Below are positions 26,701 through 35,278 of a stretch of 64,000 nucleotides of DNA, in pieces. The translations under genes and the position numbers were made by a program. Numbering within the stretch: the first letter of the stretch is position 1; every line of letters begins with the position of its first letter. The DNA lies in assembly GCA_902728285.1 (NCBI GenBank), contig CACVBU010001154.1, forward strand, positions 620,001-684,000, given 5' to 3'. The DNA is from Clytia hemisphaerica. Taxonomy: Eukaryota > Cnidaria > Hydrozoa > Leptothecata > Clytiidae. The notes under the pieces were generated by a model. The model saw nothing but the letters and a program-made list of their open reading frames with translations. It was not told the DNA's origin and ran no database searches.

Positions 26701-27645
26701 AAACTTTCTCTTACCCCTGAAGTTGTTGTTGTTGTTGAAATTGCCCCTTGATGGAAATCTGGGCCAGAAGGAAGATGGTCGTTGTTGAAAGCCTGAATTC
26801 TGCCCTCTACCACCACGGCTGGAAAAGCTGGGGCGAGGGCCCTTCTGAAAGGGCTTCTGCTTTGCTGGAGTATTTGGGGACATCAAGCCCTTTAACACCT
26901 CCTTTGTCTTCTTCTTTGTCTTTGCCGAGCGACACAGCTCCTCCTCAAATTTGTTTCCAAAGAGGCTATTGGAATCGTTATCAGAGATGGTCTTCTCCCA
27001 ATCAGATAACATGGACTTGGCAGTTTTGTTATCTGTGATTAAAGTATCTAATATCATAAAACGTCTGTAGTAGGAAGTCCTCTGGATGGCCTGACCAACC
27101 AGGGTTACAACAGTGTCAAGGGTTTTAACCACGTCCTCGAGACGTTGAAGTTCCTCTTGCGTTGCCTCCTTTTCTTCACTAGTCAAATCCTGGTCTTCAC
27201 TAGTCAAATCCTGGTCTTCCCTTTTCTTTGTTTCTCTCTCCTCATTTACTGCTACCCAAAGGTGGGACACCGGTCCAAGTATTGATCGTATCGAATGTTG
27301 AACATTGACTAGAAAGGAGTCTAGTCTCGTTATCCGTGGCTTAAATACTGACTCATTGACCAAGTCCTTGATATACAAGTCCATTTCAGGAGGTTTCGGT
27401 ACATTCTTTGGAATCGGTACAAGGTCAAGGATCTTCTCCTTAATGACCTTATCACTAAAGTGTTTCGTGGAGTACTTCTTCAAATGAGCCAAAAGCTCTT
27501 CTGGCAGCTCCAAATTTTCCTCATCGTCCTCATCTAATTCGCACCTAGAGACTTTCTCCTGGGGCGCTTCCTCCTCAGTTGCCACGTTCGATGGCCGTTT
27601 GGCACCCGCTCTAAATGAAAAACAGGAAAATACCTTACTAAACAT
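23764..27645 (-). CDS. DIRS Gag plus tyrosine recombinase in one 1293-codon open frame
   Basis: Residues 1 to about 320 look like a DIRS Gag: acidic N terminus, helical core with QRTSYYRRFMILDTLI, then an RG/N-rich tail (SSRGGRGQNSGF, NFNNNNNFRGKRK). From about residue 955 the frame encodes a tyrosine recombinase. This has an N-terminal core-binding region (TRSHYESAWRKFCGWCSERK), then the catalytic region with LTSASRASEM (first Arg), KGHSTRSASTSKA (His-x-x-Arg) and a terminal Tyr within YWSNESTFQKFYNKSF. It would integrate the circular DNA intermediate. The middle of the frame runs antiphase to the RT/RNase H frame and has low-complexity, non-domain character. A 21 bp duplication repeats EDQDLTS near residues 143-157. 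Whether one long protein is made, or Gag and YR come from separate translation events, is unknown. Confidence 0.85.
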   Translation of the reverse strand: MFSKVFSCFSFRAGAKRPSNVATEEEAPQEKVSRCELDEDDEENLELPEELLAHLKKYSTKHFSDKVIKEKILDLVPIPKNVPKPPEMDLYIKDLVNESVFKPRITRLDSFLVNVQHSIRSILGPVSHLWVAVNEERETKKREDQDLTSEDQDLTSEEKEATQEELQRLEDVVKTLDTVVTLVGQAIQRTSYYRRFMILDTLITDNKTAKSMLSDWEKTISDNDSNSLFGNKFEEELCRSAKTKKKTKEVLKGLMSPNTPAKQKPFQKGPRPSFSSRGGRGQNSGFQQRPSSFWPRFPSRGNFNNNNNFRGKRKFSFAFCKSSSFKGLFQGAPNGGVLAEPRSRGEFSTCREVKVLPEELGINFQRSVYPGYSVRLPGTIFNQASANESAKSYTNEQGEGRSCRFRDRDLERERGYKGGAIKPGQILQLNFSGREKRLRAETCDKSEKSQLSHCLEPLQNGRSVYVEGYFGERGFHVQSRPQGRILCSPIAQGIAELCMLRMEREVLSIFMPMFWAGSSPLCFHQADESANYNHSEIEWESDNISGRHLNNGSVQGRARDVERYFDLSSQKPRVCSEFQEICVGPMSKDRVLGLRNRFSPIKSIPHIRKGSENSRTVPVPSLRVNGLSQETGKDSGNFLINFNGCASSSFEVQRDSASSDPGSFQGNVLRAVSSFESGGKGGTKLVDQKSREGERKKLIAGTTPDDHSVGCLQNRLGGSVPGPSSWGTLVRGGDSEAYQHSRVERGIHGDIDFCRKLTPNSCPSSDGQHCCTVIHTKDGGYNQLGDVSDSKGVVELSVREGDHNYCRVPPGETEWTGRQRVQAARQERLEAESRGLPEVVLEKGATRGRSVCVKSDNPVGEILLLEDRFQESGNRRLSTELVQHKGLCFSSFLPDRKGIKEGNVGASRSVDNNSSLAISALVPLSSADVSGKSNSTPKVSGVVEKPERGMSSSSAKQLATIGGMDSIRKNLLSEGISEESASLILQARRKGTRSHYESAWRKFCGWCSERKIDPFRSSLAAILQFLTEQFRTGIQYNTIAGYRSAISAFHGTVEGCKVGDHPRVSSLLKGMYNERPPMPKYAFIWDVDKVLNYLEKLPVKGDLSNLTHKLSMLLALTSASRASEMHQLDLQFAVKTNKFHRFTLPQPTKVQKPGHPHQEVTFYAFDEVLSLCVCKTIEEYLEMTKAIRGSETKLLIATVKPHKAVAVSTISRWLKTVIGDAGIDSSVFKGHSTRSASTSKAVLKGASVEDVMKTAYWSNESTFQKFYNKSFSLQGSKFQGAIYKSFKQRELKL
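24588..26816 (-). CDS. DIRS reverse transcriptase-RNase H (overlapping frame)
   Basis: Lies in the +1 frame relative to the Gag/YR frame and wholly inside it. RT motifs in order: KKDSGQRPVINLKKVN, DLKDAYFVVPL, LCFGLAPAPYVFTKLM, then the catalytic box IIYLDDILIM and GFVVNFKKS, LGFEID. The RNase H domain follows (QSDASKTGWGAV, ILELKGAYMA, MDNIAALSYI, LPGKLNGLADKESR). The C-terminal part (EVDLFASRVTTQLERFFSW, YAFPPFSLIGRVL, QPWYPCLL) is the region often described as methyltransferase-like in DIRS elements. The frame is open well upstream of the first Met shown, so expression may depend on frameshifting or re-initiation from Gag. It is intact. Confidence 0.9.
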   Translation of the reverse strand: MVVEGRIQAFNNDHLPSGPDFHQGAISTTTTTSGVRESFPLPSVNLPVLKDFSRVHPMVESLLSPDLGGNFPLAGRLRFFLKNWELISSDRFILDTVLGYQVPFLTKPQQTKVPNPIPMSKEKVGLVDLEIETLREKGAIKEVQSSQDRYFSSIFLVEKKDSGQRPVINLKKVNSHIALNHFKMEGLYMLKDILVRGDFMCKVDLKDAYFVVPLRKESQNYVCFEWKERFYQFLCLCFGLAPAPYVFTKLMKVPITIIRRLNGRVIIYLDDILIMAQSREELEMLRDTLIYLLRNLGFVVNFKKSVLGPCQKIEFLGFEIDSVQLKVSLTSGKVQKIAEQCQSLLFESMVSLRKLAKIVGIFSSTSMAVLQAPLRYRETQRQVIQGLSKGMSYEQLVPLSQGAKEELNWWIRNLGKVNGRSLLQEPPQMTIQSDASKTGWGAVCQGQAVGGLWSEEETQKHINILELKGAYMATLIFAENLHPTAVHLQMDNIAALSYILKMGGTTNWEMSQIAKELWSFLLEREITITVEYLPGKLNGLADKESRRLDRSDWKLNPGVFQKLCWKKGRPEVDLFASRVTTQLERFFSWRTDFKSQGTDAFQQNWSSIKGYAFPPFSLIGRVLRKVMLEQADLLIITPAWQSQPWYPCLLQMSVANPILLPKFQGLLKNQKGECHPLVLNNSLQLVAWTVSGKICYQREFLKNLQVLSCKPEEREQGLIMNRPGESFVAGVVRGRLIPLEVL

Positions 27646-28020
27646 TGTACCAGTCTATCTCCTCATTTCATGAAAACAAGAACTTACTGACCTAATCACT
27701 ATTCTGTTCCAGCACTCTAGCCTCTGCCTAACAGGGCAATGAGTATAGCTTCTGGCTTTAACCTCCGCCTAGCAGGGTATAGCTCTTGCACCTCGATACT
27801 GTAACCTTCTCCTGCCTGGCAAGAGAGATGACTATTATGAGAAAATACTTGTATTTCACATGAAAATATCGAGTGCATTTACGTAACTGTATGTCGAGGA
27901 AGTAATGATTGCAAAATAAGTCATAAAACACTAAAAAACCACAAGATATTTGTGGATTTTTTCTATAAACAAATTACTTACTGATTCAATACGTCTGACA
28001 TACTTCGCGAGTAGAACTAA

Positions 28021-28107
28021 AAAGGGAGTTGAAATTATGACCTTCAGTCATAATAAGAGTAGGGCGTACCCATATCAGATTGGGCGGAGATTTCAATGAT
28101 ATGAAAT
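28021..28107. repeat. DIRS inverted terminal repeat, 5' copy
   Basis: Exact reverse complement of 23697-23783. The Gag start is 376 bp inward, leaving a 5' leader at 27646-28020. The sequence beyond 28107 (aaccaatatg) is host. Confidence 0.93.
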
Positions 28108-29608
28108 AACCAATATGCTTCGTTTCAGAAAATCTAAGTTACTTATTCGAATTTTACGGCAGACGATTTTTCGAAATTAAAAGCGATCATTTAAAAGCGC
28201 GATTGACAAACCTAGGTTTTCTCTTGAAAATTTATAAGCCGGGAAAACCTAGGTTTTCTACAGAAAACCCAGGTTTTCTGCAGATAAACCTAGTTTTTCT
28301 TGAATTTGTGATTATCGCTTGCCATATTCTCTAGCTGCTCAAACGGCTTGAAAATCTTTACGGGTCGTCTTCAAGTCGCTAGAAACATTTCTAGAAGGTT
28401 TGAAGTCGCTTGGTGTACCCATATTCAGTTTTTAAACTTTGTAAACAATGACCGCCCTCGAATTTTAAAGATGGTTTTTTGGACAGTCTTGGAGGATGAA
28501 GCTCACTGACTTTTGCTGAGTGTTTCATCCACATTTGTTGCTGTAAATGATGTTTTATGGTTCTCTTATTATACAAGGAGGTTTGTAAAACTCTAAGGAA
28601 TATTTAATCATGATGTAACTTGTGATGTCTTTTGATTAAGAGCAAGGTCGGTTGTTGTGTAGTGCGCCAAAGGTATGTAGAACTTTTGTTTGCTTGTTTA
28701 TTCTTTTTTGGGTGCTATTTTAATGTTTTTTTGCCAGGAATCTCTAAGAAAACAACACAATCATCTTCAAATTACTTTTTCAACTGTGTGGGATTAGATT
28801 TTGGCAGTTTCATTATGCTTTCAGCGATGGCATGAAAGTGAAAGTGAAAGTGCCATGTAACACGATAATGAGTCTTCAGTTCCAGAGCTTTTTGAATGAA
28901 TATTTTAACTTAATTGATTTAGTTTTTAATCCCTGCTGATAGGAATAGTCCAAAATAGTCTTACAATGAATGTGGGCATTGTTATTTACATTTTGGGGTG
29001 GTTTTCGTGGTGAAAATGAGTTTTGCGGTCTTTTTTCAAAGTTTTGCGGTTTTCTGGAAATGATCAAAATGACACACAAATCCAAAATTTTCACTGTAAA
29101 TAGTTTTAAATCCTTAGTTCCTTTGAAATAATGTAGAAAACTCCCTTATAGGCTCAAATCATAAAAAAATCCCTATTGAAAACTATAATCTTTTCATTTA
29201 ACCGCAATTTACGTTTTAAAAGCACGATTTCTCAAAACGCAAATCCGGGGGTTTCCAATCACTGTGGCGGAAAAATCTCAGGATCTAGTTGTCCGATTGG
29301 TCTGATGTTTTCAGGGTATTTGCACATCTATGAGGGCTGTGGAATGAGCGAAGGAATTTTCAGATTTCACTAATTCCAGATCTCATATTTTGAAAAAACT
29401 GTTTTTTTGGCTTTTACCCCCGGATTTTGGATTTTTCAAAAAAAATTTTCGTTCATTCCATTCTTTGTCCTAAAGTGCCTCTACATACCAAAAATCATTA
29501 ACCAAGTATTTGTAGTTTTCTCTAAAACGTTGACACAAGATTATTTTGATTTTTCTGAAAAGTCGTACCAAACCCCCGTCTTCCAATTTTTTTTTTTAAT
29601 TTTTTTTT
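28108..29608. other. Intergenic; a cctaggtttt-rich patch
   Basis: aacctaggttttct-type words occur four to five times at about 28210-28312. Otherwise AT-rich. Short open frames at 28391-28576, 28632-28835, 28876-29094 and 29176-29373 show no domain or splice support. Confidence 0.45.
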
Positions 29609-29727
29609 TATTGCCCCCGCAGGAGCGTAGCGACGAGGAGGCACTCATAGTTTCACGCATAGATATTGGACTGGAATCTCAAAACTTTGCGAATTGTTTT
29701 GTTGTTGTTGTTGTTGTTGTCGCGTAA

Positions 29728-30675
29728 CAGTCAGGAACTATTGCAAATTAGGCTATGTTCGCCGATTCTGGCCTAACTTGGATACGATGGCTTAATTAAG
29801 CCAGAAATTGTAGCCTAATTAGGCTGGAAGGAACAAAATTCCAATTTTTGACTTGGATTTCAAAATCCGCGTCAATATTTAGCTTAAAATGTCAAATTCT
29901 TATTTATTTGAATGAGTTCCGAATGTTTTTTGGGTAAAATTTGAGCGGGCTGAGAAAATATTCAGTTTTTAAATATTATGCTGTTTCAGCAAAATTATGT
30001 TTACATATATACAGCAGTACAGTCGAAATTATTTCAAGATTAATGTAAACAAACGTAATCCGAACTTTGCTTTAGAAACATGTTTTATCTATCTTTTTTT
30101 TATCTTCATAATAAACTTGTTTTGTACACTTTTAGATTTTATGAACAAGCTTGTCAGCTATAGGTATAATATATAAAAAACGTAAAAACGACCTTCCTCA
30201 ATTTAAATATTTAATCAATCTATCAAGTGTAACTTTAATATCTTAACAACATATCTTTAAGACCAGCAAAACCAAAAAACTATACTTTTAAAGCCCACAA
30301 TAACAACAATATATTATGATACTAAGTTTTTTTCATTTTTCAGACAAAAAATGGCGCGCTGCATGTAGAACTTAAATCGGCTTAATTTGGCTATCATGGC
30401 CAAATTAAGCTAAATTTTAATAAAATAATCACATCATTTCACTCCGCTCTAAAAAGAGAAAAGTTTTTCGCTTTAAATACTCTTCTTAGTACAAGTAACA
30501 AGTAAGATATAGTAAGATTGACGCGGATTTTACTTGTTCTCAAGATATTTAGGTTTGAATATTTCATATATCCAAATTAAGCCATTAATATCCTAACTAG
30601 GATATAAATTCTAGCCTAATTAGGCGAACATCCTAGTTTGGCCATCATAGCCTAATTTGCAATAGTTCCTGACTG
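29728..30675. mobile_element. 948 bp non-autonomous transposon, 5 bp target duplication
   Basis: TIRs are CAGTCAGGAACTATTGC at 29728 and its complement ending at 30675; the inverted match extends about 30 bp (to ggctatg). The target duplication is CGTAA at 29723-29727 and 30676-30680. Copy 2 of the host unit (near 32447-32453, gtcgcgtaagcat) is the empty site and proves the boundaries. Further taattaggct / agcctaatta words lie inside. No coding sequence. The 5 bp duplication argues against the hAT, mariner and Harbinger families; superfamily not assigned. Confidence 0.9.
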
Positions 30676-31771
30676 CGTAAGCATTTCCGTAGTTAGTCTC
30701 TTCCGTAAATGTTCGGTTTTTTCCGGGACGGTAGTATACATATTTTCATATTACGTTATATGGTATTATCATTATTACATATTACAATTTTAGTTTTGAT
30801 TTAGCTTTGAAAAGCTGAAGCGAGTGTTATAAATGCAAATCAAAACAGTGTATGATATAACACGAATTACAATATTACTTGTGCAAATCAAAACAAACAA
30901 AATGGCAGACTGGTTATGATGATGCTGAGCTGATTCATTGACTAGAAAAAGTGTTTTGTATGTCAAATTTTGTTTCTTGTCTTTGAAACTGAATTCTAGC
31001 TACTGTAATTTAGTCAGAAGTTCACTTCAGCAATGATTTCAATTCTTTTTTCCAGAATCTTTAAAGAAATTTGCTTAAGTTTTCAAATGTACATTTGATA
31101 TTTTTGTTCAAACTCTAATTTATTTTTGTCTGTCATTTTATTGATAACTACCTTTATTGTTTATAGAGCTTCTTGAGCTTTAAATACCATCATATGGTCG
31201 TTACTCGAGAAAGTCCTTCTTAACTTAGTAAAACAACCGGCAAAGTACAAAAAAGATGAATGTACGCATATGTAAAGTTGAATATCCAAACGTGGTTGAC
31301 TTTTTCTTTTGCTCTTCAAAATAATTTACCTCACTTAGAGTGCTTTTACGTCTTTTCAGTGTGGTAAATCTTTTTCAAAAACCTGAGAAAAGTTTGTTTA
31401 CTCGTTAAACTTTACATGTGCACGTTAAACTTTTTCATGCAGTTGTGATAGCCTAAATAACTTACGCTCCAGTGGTTTGGTGAAATAGCTCCAAATTCTG
31501 GCTTTCTAAGTTAGGAGAGACCTTCCCGAAGGCATTTAACGGTGGTTAGACTAGGTACACAGACAGTCATACAGAAACACTATAAAGGGAAAGTATATCG
31601 CTAGCTATAAACTCAAAAAGTTTAGCTTCCTGAAGGCACGTCTCTTCATTGTCTGCGCTGCGATCAGCTTGGAGAAAAGATTGCATCATGAAAAAGGACT
31701 ATGCACTTGAAAAGAAATTTAGGCGTGTCGTGGAATAGAAATTATGATTGACAGTTTGACCACGTGACCAG

Positions 31772-31860
31772 TAGGGTCACGTGGATATATAAATAGTGCG
31801 ACATTTATAATCGGCGCAATTTAACTTTTCTCGACTGTACGTCTGAATGAACCACAATGG
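31772..31860 (+). promoter_or_regulatory. TATA box with palindromic E-box in repeat copy 1
   Basis: ccacgtgaccagtagggtca, continuing as cgtgg, forms a palindrome containing two CACGTG E-boxes (31771-31795). It is followed at once by gatatataaat (TATA box). An ATG follows at 31858 and opens MAFLYFSFDQQHRRFCLRSA, ending after 42 codons. Copy 2 lacks this block through a deletion between two ggcg words. A comparable ctataaaag lies at 39587 in the third family member. Suggests a Pol II promoter carried by the repeat. Confidence 0.55.
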
Positions 31861-32156
31861 CATTCCTTTACTTTTCTTTTGACCAACAACATAGAAGATT
31901 TTGCTTGAGAAGTGCAATCACAGCGTACGCTAGTGGAGCCCGGGCCTTAACTAGGATAAGTGAGTTTCTATTTCACCCAACTTAAGATGGCGCAGAACTT
32001 TTTGATAAATTTTATACGTAGTATCCTCTTGACTAATTGTTTATTAGGCAAAGTAGCAATAGAAAAATGTTGAAATATAGCAGCCAATAAAAAAAAACAA
32101 GCTATTTCTGATTGGTTACCTTGTGGATTTATTCACTGCATATGTCCATATAAATG

Positions 32157-32173
32157 AGTCAATCAATAAATCG

Positions 32174-32209
<36 letters not shown>

Positions 32210-32224
32210 TTAAATCAATCAATA
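32157..32224. repeat. (ATCA)n microsatellite
   Basis: tcaatcaatcaatcaatcaa run inside repeat copy 1. The matching position in copy 2 has a longer run. Confidence 0.9.
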
Positions 32225-33883
32225 ATTCCTGATTATTTTTAATGTTTAATCTTTAAAGCATTAAAGCTTTATAAGTGCATGACATGATCTTTATGTGGGG
32301 GCATTTAGTGAAAGCTATGACTAGTTATTAACTTTAGGTCATTGCCCCCGCAGGAGCGTAGCGACGAGGAGGCACTCATAGTTTCACGCATAGATATTGG
32401 ACTGGAATCTCAAAATCTTGCGAATTGTTTTGTTGTTGTTGTTGTTGTCGCGTAAGCATATCCGTAGTTAGTCTCTTCCGTAAATTTCCGGCTTTTTTCC
32501 GGGACGGTAGTATACATATCTTCATATTACGTTATATGGTATTATCATTATTACATATTACAATTTTAGTTTTGATTTAGCTTTGAAAAGCTGAAGCGAG
32601 TGTTATAAATGCAAATCAAAACAGTGTATGATATAACACGAATTACAATATTACTTGTGCAAATCAAAACAAACAAAATGGCAGACTGGTTATGATGATG
32701 CTGAGCTGATTCATTGACTAGAAAAAGTGTTTTGTATGTCAAATTTTGTTTCTTGTCTTTGAAACTGAATACTAACTACTGTAATTTAGTCAGAAGTTCA
32801 CTTCAGCAATGATTTCAATTTTTTTTCCAGAATCTTTAAAGAAATTTGCTTAAGTTTTCAAATGTACATTTGATATTTTTGTTCAAACTCTAATTTATTT
32901 TTGTCTGTCATTTTATTGATATCTACCTTTATTGTTTATAGGGCTTCTTGAGCTTTAAATACCATCATATGGTCGTAACTCGAGAAACTCCTTCTTAATG
33001 TAGTAAAACAACCGGCAAAGTACAAAAAAGATGAATATACGCATATGTAAAGTTGAATCCAAACGTGGTTGACTTTTTCTTTTGGTCTTCAAAATAATTT
33101 ACCTCACTTAGAGTGTTTTTACGTCTTTTCAGTGTGGTAAATCTTTTTCAAAAACCTGCAAAAAGTTTGTTTACCCGTTAAACTTTACATGCGCACGTTA
33201 AACTTTTTCATGCAGTTGTGATAAGCCTACCTAAATAACTTACGCTTCAGTGGTTTGGTGAAATAGCTCCAAATTCTGGCTTTCTAAGTTAGGAGAGACC
33301 TTCCCGAAGGCATTTAACGGTGGTTAGACTAGGTACACAGACAGTCATACAGAAACACCATAAAGGGAAAGTATATCGCTAGCTATAAACTCAAAAAGTC
33401 TAGCTTCCTGAAGGCACGTCTCTTCATTGTCTGCGCTGCGATCAGCTTGGAGAAAAGATTGCATCATGAAAAAGGACTATGCACTTGAAAAGAAATTTAG
33501 GCGCATTTTAACTTTTCTCGACTGTACGTCTGAATGAACCACAATGGCATTCCTTTACTTTTCTTTTGACCAACAACATAGAAGATTTTGCTTGAGAAGT
33601 GCAATCACAGCGTACGCTAGTGGAGCCCGGGCCTTAACTAGGATAAGTGAGTTTCTATTTCACCCAACTTAAGATGGCGCAGAACTTTTTGATAAGTTTT
33701 ATACGCAGTATCCTCTTGACTATTGTTTATTAGGCAAAGTAGCAATACAGAAATGTTGAAATATAGCAGCCAATGAAAAAAAAACAAGCTATTTCTGATT
33801 GGTTACCTTGTGGATTTATTCAATGCGTATGTCCATATATTTTGCCTAAAATCTGAGATGTCTGCGACATTATTAGAAAAGGT

Positions 33884-34086
33884 CTATTTAGTGAATAATA
33901 ATCATGACATATATCGTTATAAGAAAGAAACTAGGAGAAAAAACAAACAAACAGGAGATGTGAAAATCAGTAAGATAATGATACGGTATCATTATCTTAC
34001 TGATTTTCACATCTCCTGTTTGTTTGTTTTTTCTCCTAGTTTCTTTCTTATAACGATATATGTCATGATTATTATTCACTAAATAG
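33884..34086. repeat. Perfect 203 bp palindrome, 101 bp arms, 1-base centre
   Basis: Starts ctatttagtgaataataatc and ends with its exact reverse complement at 34086. The centre is the single G at 33985. I found no mismatch between the arms. Both strands consequently show near-identical open frames, which are not genes. Absent from repeat copy 1. Confidence 0.95.
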
Positions 34087-34224
34087 TAACCATAACTTTT
34101 TAAATATATTTTTGAGAGGCTTTTCCAGCTTTTCCTTAAATTTTATTAAGTTATCAAGCTGCATGAATTCTTCAAGTATGTATTTTTTTATAATGGAATA
34201 TAATTTTTTTTTCACGCAAACGCC

Positions 34225-34272
<48 letters not shown>

Positions 34273-34305
34273 CCAATCAATCAATCAATAATTAAATCAA
34301 TCAAT
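34225..34305. repeat. (ATCA)n microsatellite, longer copy
   Basis: Tandem atca units in repeat copy 2 with one accaatc interruption. Homologous to 32157-32224. Confidence 0.9.
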
Positions 34306-34495
34306 TATTCCTGATTATTTTTTAATGTTTAATCTTTAAAGCATTAAAGCTTTATAAGTGCATGGCATGATCTTTATGTGGGGGCATTTAGTGAAAGCTA
34401 TGACTAGTAAATAATAATACCTGGAAGTTTCAAGCCCATATCATTTTTAGTTATTGAGTAATCAACATTTAAAGTTAAAAGGTCGATTTTTCAAT

Positions 34496-35225
34496 AGACC
34501 TTTTCGCCTTTGCGTCCGCCATATTGAATTGTATGCAAAAATTATGGTTTCTGAATTGCCGTGGTGAAATTCCCTTAGAAAGTATGCAAAACATATGCAA
34601 AAAGAAAGTATTAAATAAAAACTTACATGCATAATTGGCATTATATTAAAGTGTAATCTTGTAGAAGAAAGATTAAATTTGCTTCTCTTGAAAACTAAAA
34701 ACAATTATATTCACTCATCTCTTAGAACAAGCACTTCAAAAGACCATAACATTAGACAGAATCTCAAACTGAAAAATCACCCGCGAAGGTAAAAAACAAT
34801 CCTTATTCGGCTGACGGCAAATTATTCTCCTGGGAATAGAGCCGCCAAATGATCAAATCAAAACATTGAGAAAGTGTGACGTCATAATTACTGCTTTCAG
34901 TTTGCGTGTTTTGAAAGTTTGATGTGTGTACTCCGTCTTCGTGGAATTTCTTAATGGCATGAAAACAGAATATGCAATGTCTTTAAGAACAAATTCCTAA
35001 AAGGCTTTTGTTGTTCTGTAAATATTTCCTTTTGGATTAAGAAATTCCATCTTTTATTGTTCTAATGATTATAATATTTATTTATAAGATGCTTTGTTCT
35101 CTTTTTAATCTTTGTGTAAACTTGCATATGTTTTGCATACATTCCAACTAAATCCAACCACGGCATTTTCGTTCCTGTATTTTTGCATACAATTCAATAT
35201 GGTGGACGCAAAGGCGAAAAGGTCT
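34496..35225. mobile_element. 730 bp inverted-repeat element
   Basis: Starts AGACCTTTTCGCCTTTGCGT and ends with its complement at 35225. The first 48 bp of the two ends differ at one position, and alignable similarity extends about 105 bp inward (tatgcaaaacatatgcaa in both). No transposase and no clear target duplication. It abuts the SINE head that follows. Confidence 0.82.
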
Positions 35226-35235
35226 TTTGCTGTGC

Positions 35236-35278
35236 GGTGATGGCTCGACGGATAGAGCGCTGGCTTCCGAATCTGAAG
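35236..35278 (+). mobile_element. tRNA-derived SINE, 5' part (box A side), split by an insertion
   Basis: tgatggctcgacggatagag is an A-box, followed by cgctggcttccgaatctgaa, which resembles an Arg (CCG) anticodon arm. The continuation is at 36875 after the 1596 bp Foldback-like element. A similar head lies at 47186. Confidence 0.72.

Larger units (their letters stand above)
23617..28107 (-). mobile_element. DIRS-like tyrosine-recombinase retrotransposon, near complete
   Basis: Bounded by inverted terminal repeats (23697-23783 and 28021-28107) with an extra internal inverted segment at the 3' side (23617-23700 against 23257-23342). Encodes Gag, RT, RNase H and tyrosine recombinase on the minus strand, the order expected for DIRS1-like elements. 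No DDE integrase, protease or LTR, and no target-site duplication, which is normal for this group. Reading frames are uncorrupted, so the copy is probably young. Confidence 0.9.
29610..32326. repeat. Dispersed unit copy 1 (direct duplicate of 32341-34409)
   Basis: Begins attgcccccgcaggagcgta and ends gggggcatttagtgaaagct, then atgactagt. Outside the 948 bp insertion it matches copy 2 nearly base for base over about 1.7 kb. A third, diverged member lies at 39483-41550. Copies end in CTAG followed by T, a Helitron-like terminus, though a 5' TC end is not evident. Confidence 0.82.
32341..34409. repeat. Dispersed unit copy 2
   Basis: Near-identical to copy 1 without the 948 bp insertion. It differs by lacking the E-box/TATA block (junction near 33502), by carrying a 203 bp palindrome at 33884-34086, and by a longer (ATCA)n run at 34225-34305. 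Confidence 0.85.

Noticed and set aside
24755..27487. Several plus-strand open frames across the DIRS element
   Set aside because: Antisense shadows of the Gag, RT and recombinase frames, without any domain.
27590..27645. A 23 bp intron (GTATTT...CATTTAG) in the DIRS Gag start
   Set aside because: Far too short to splice in animals, and removal would shift the frame.
33810..34082. Nearly identical open frames on both strands
   Set aside because: Automatic consequence of the 203 bp perfect palindrome; no domain or splice support.
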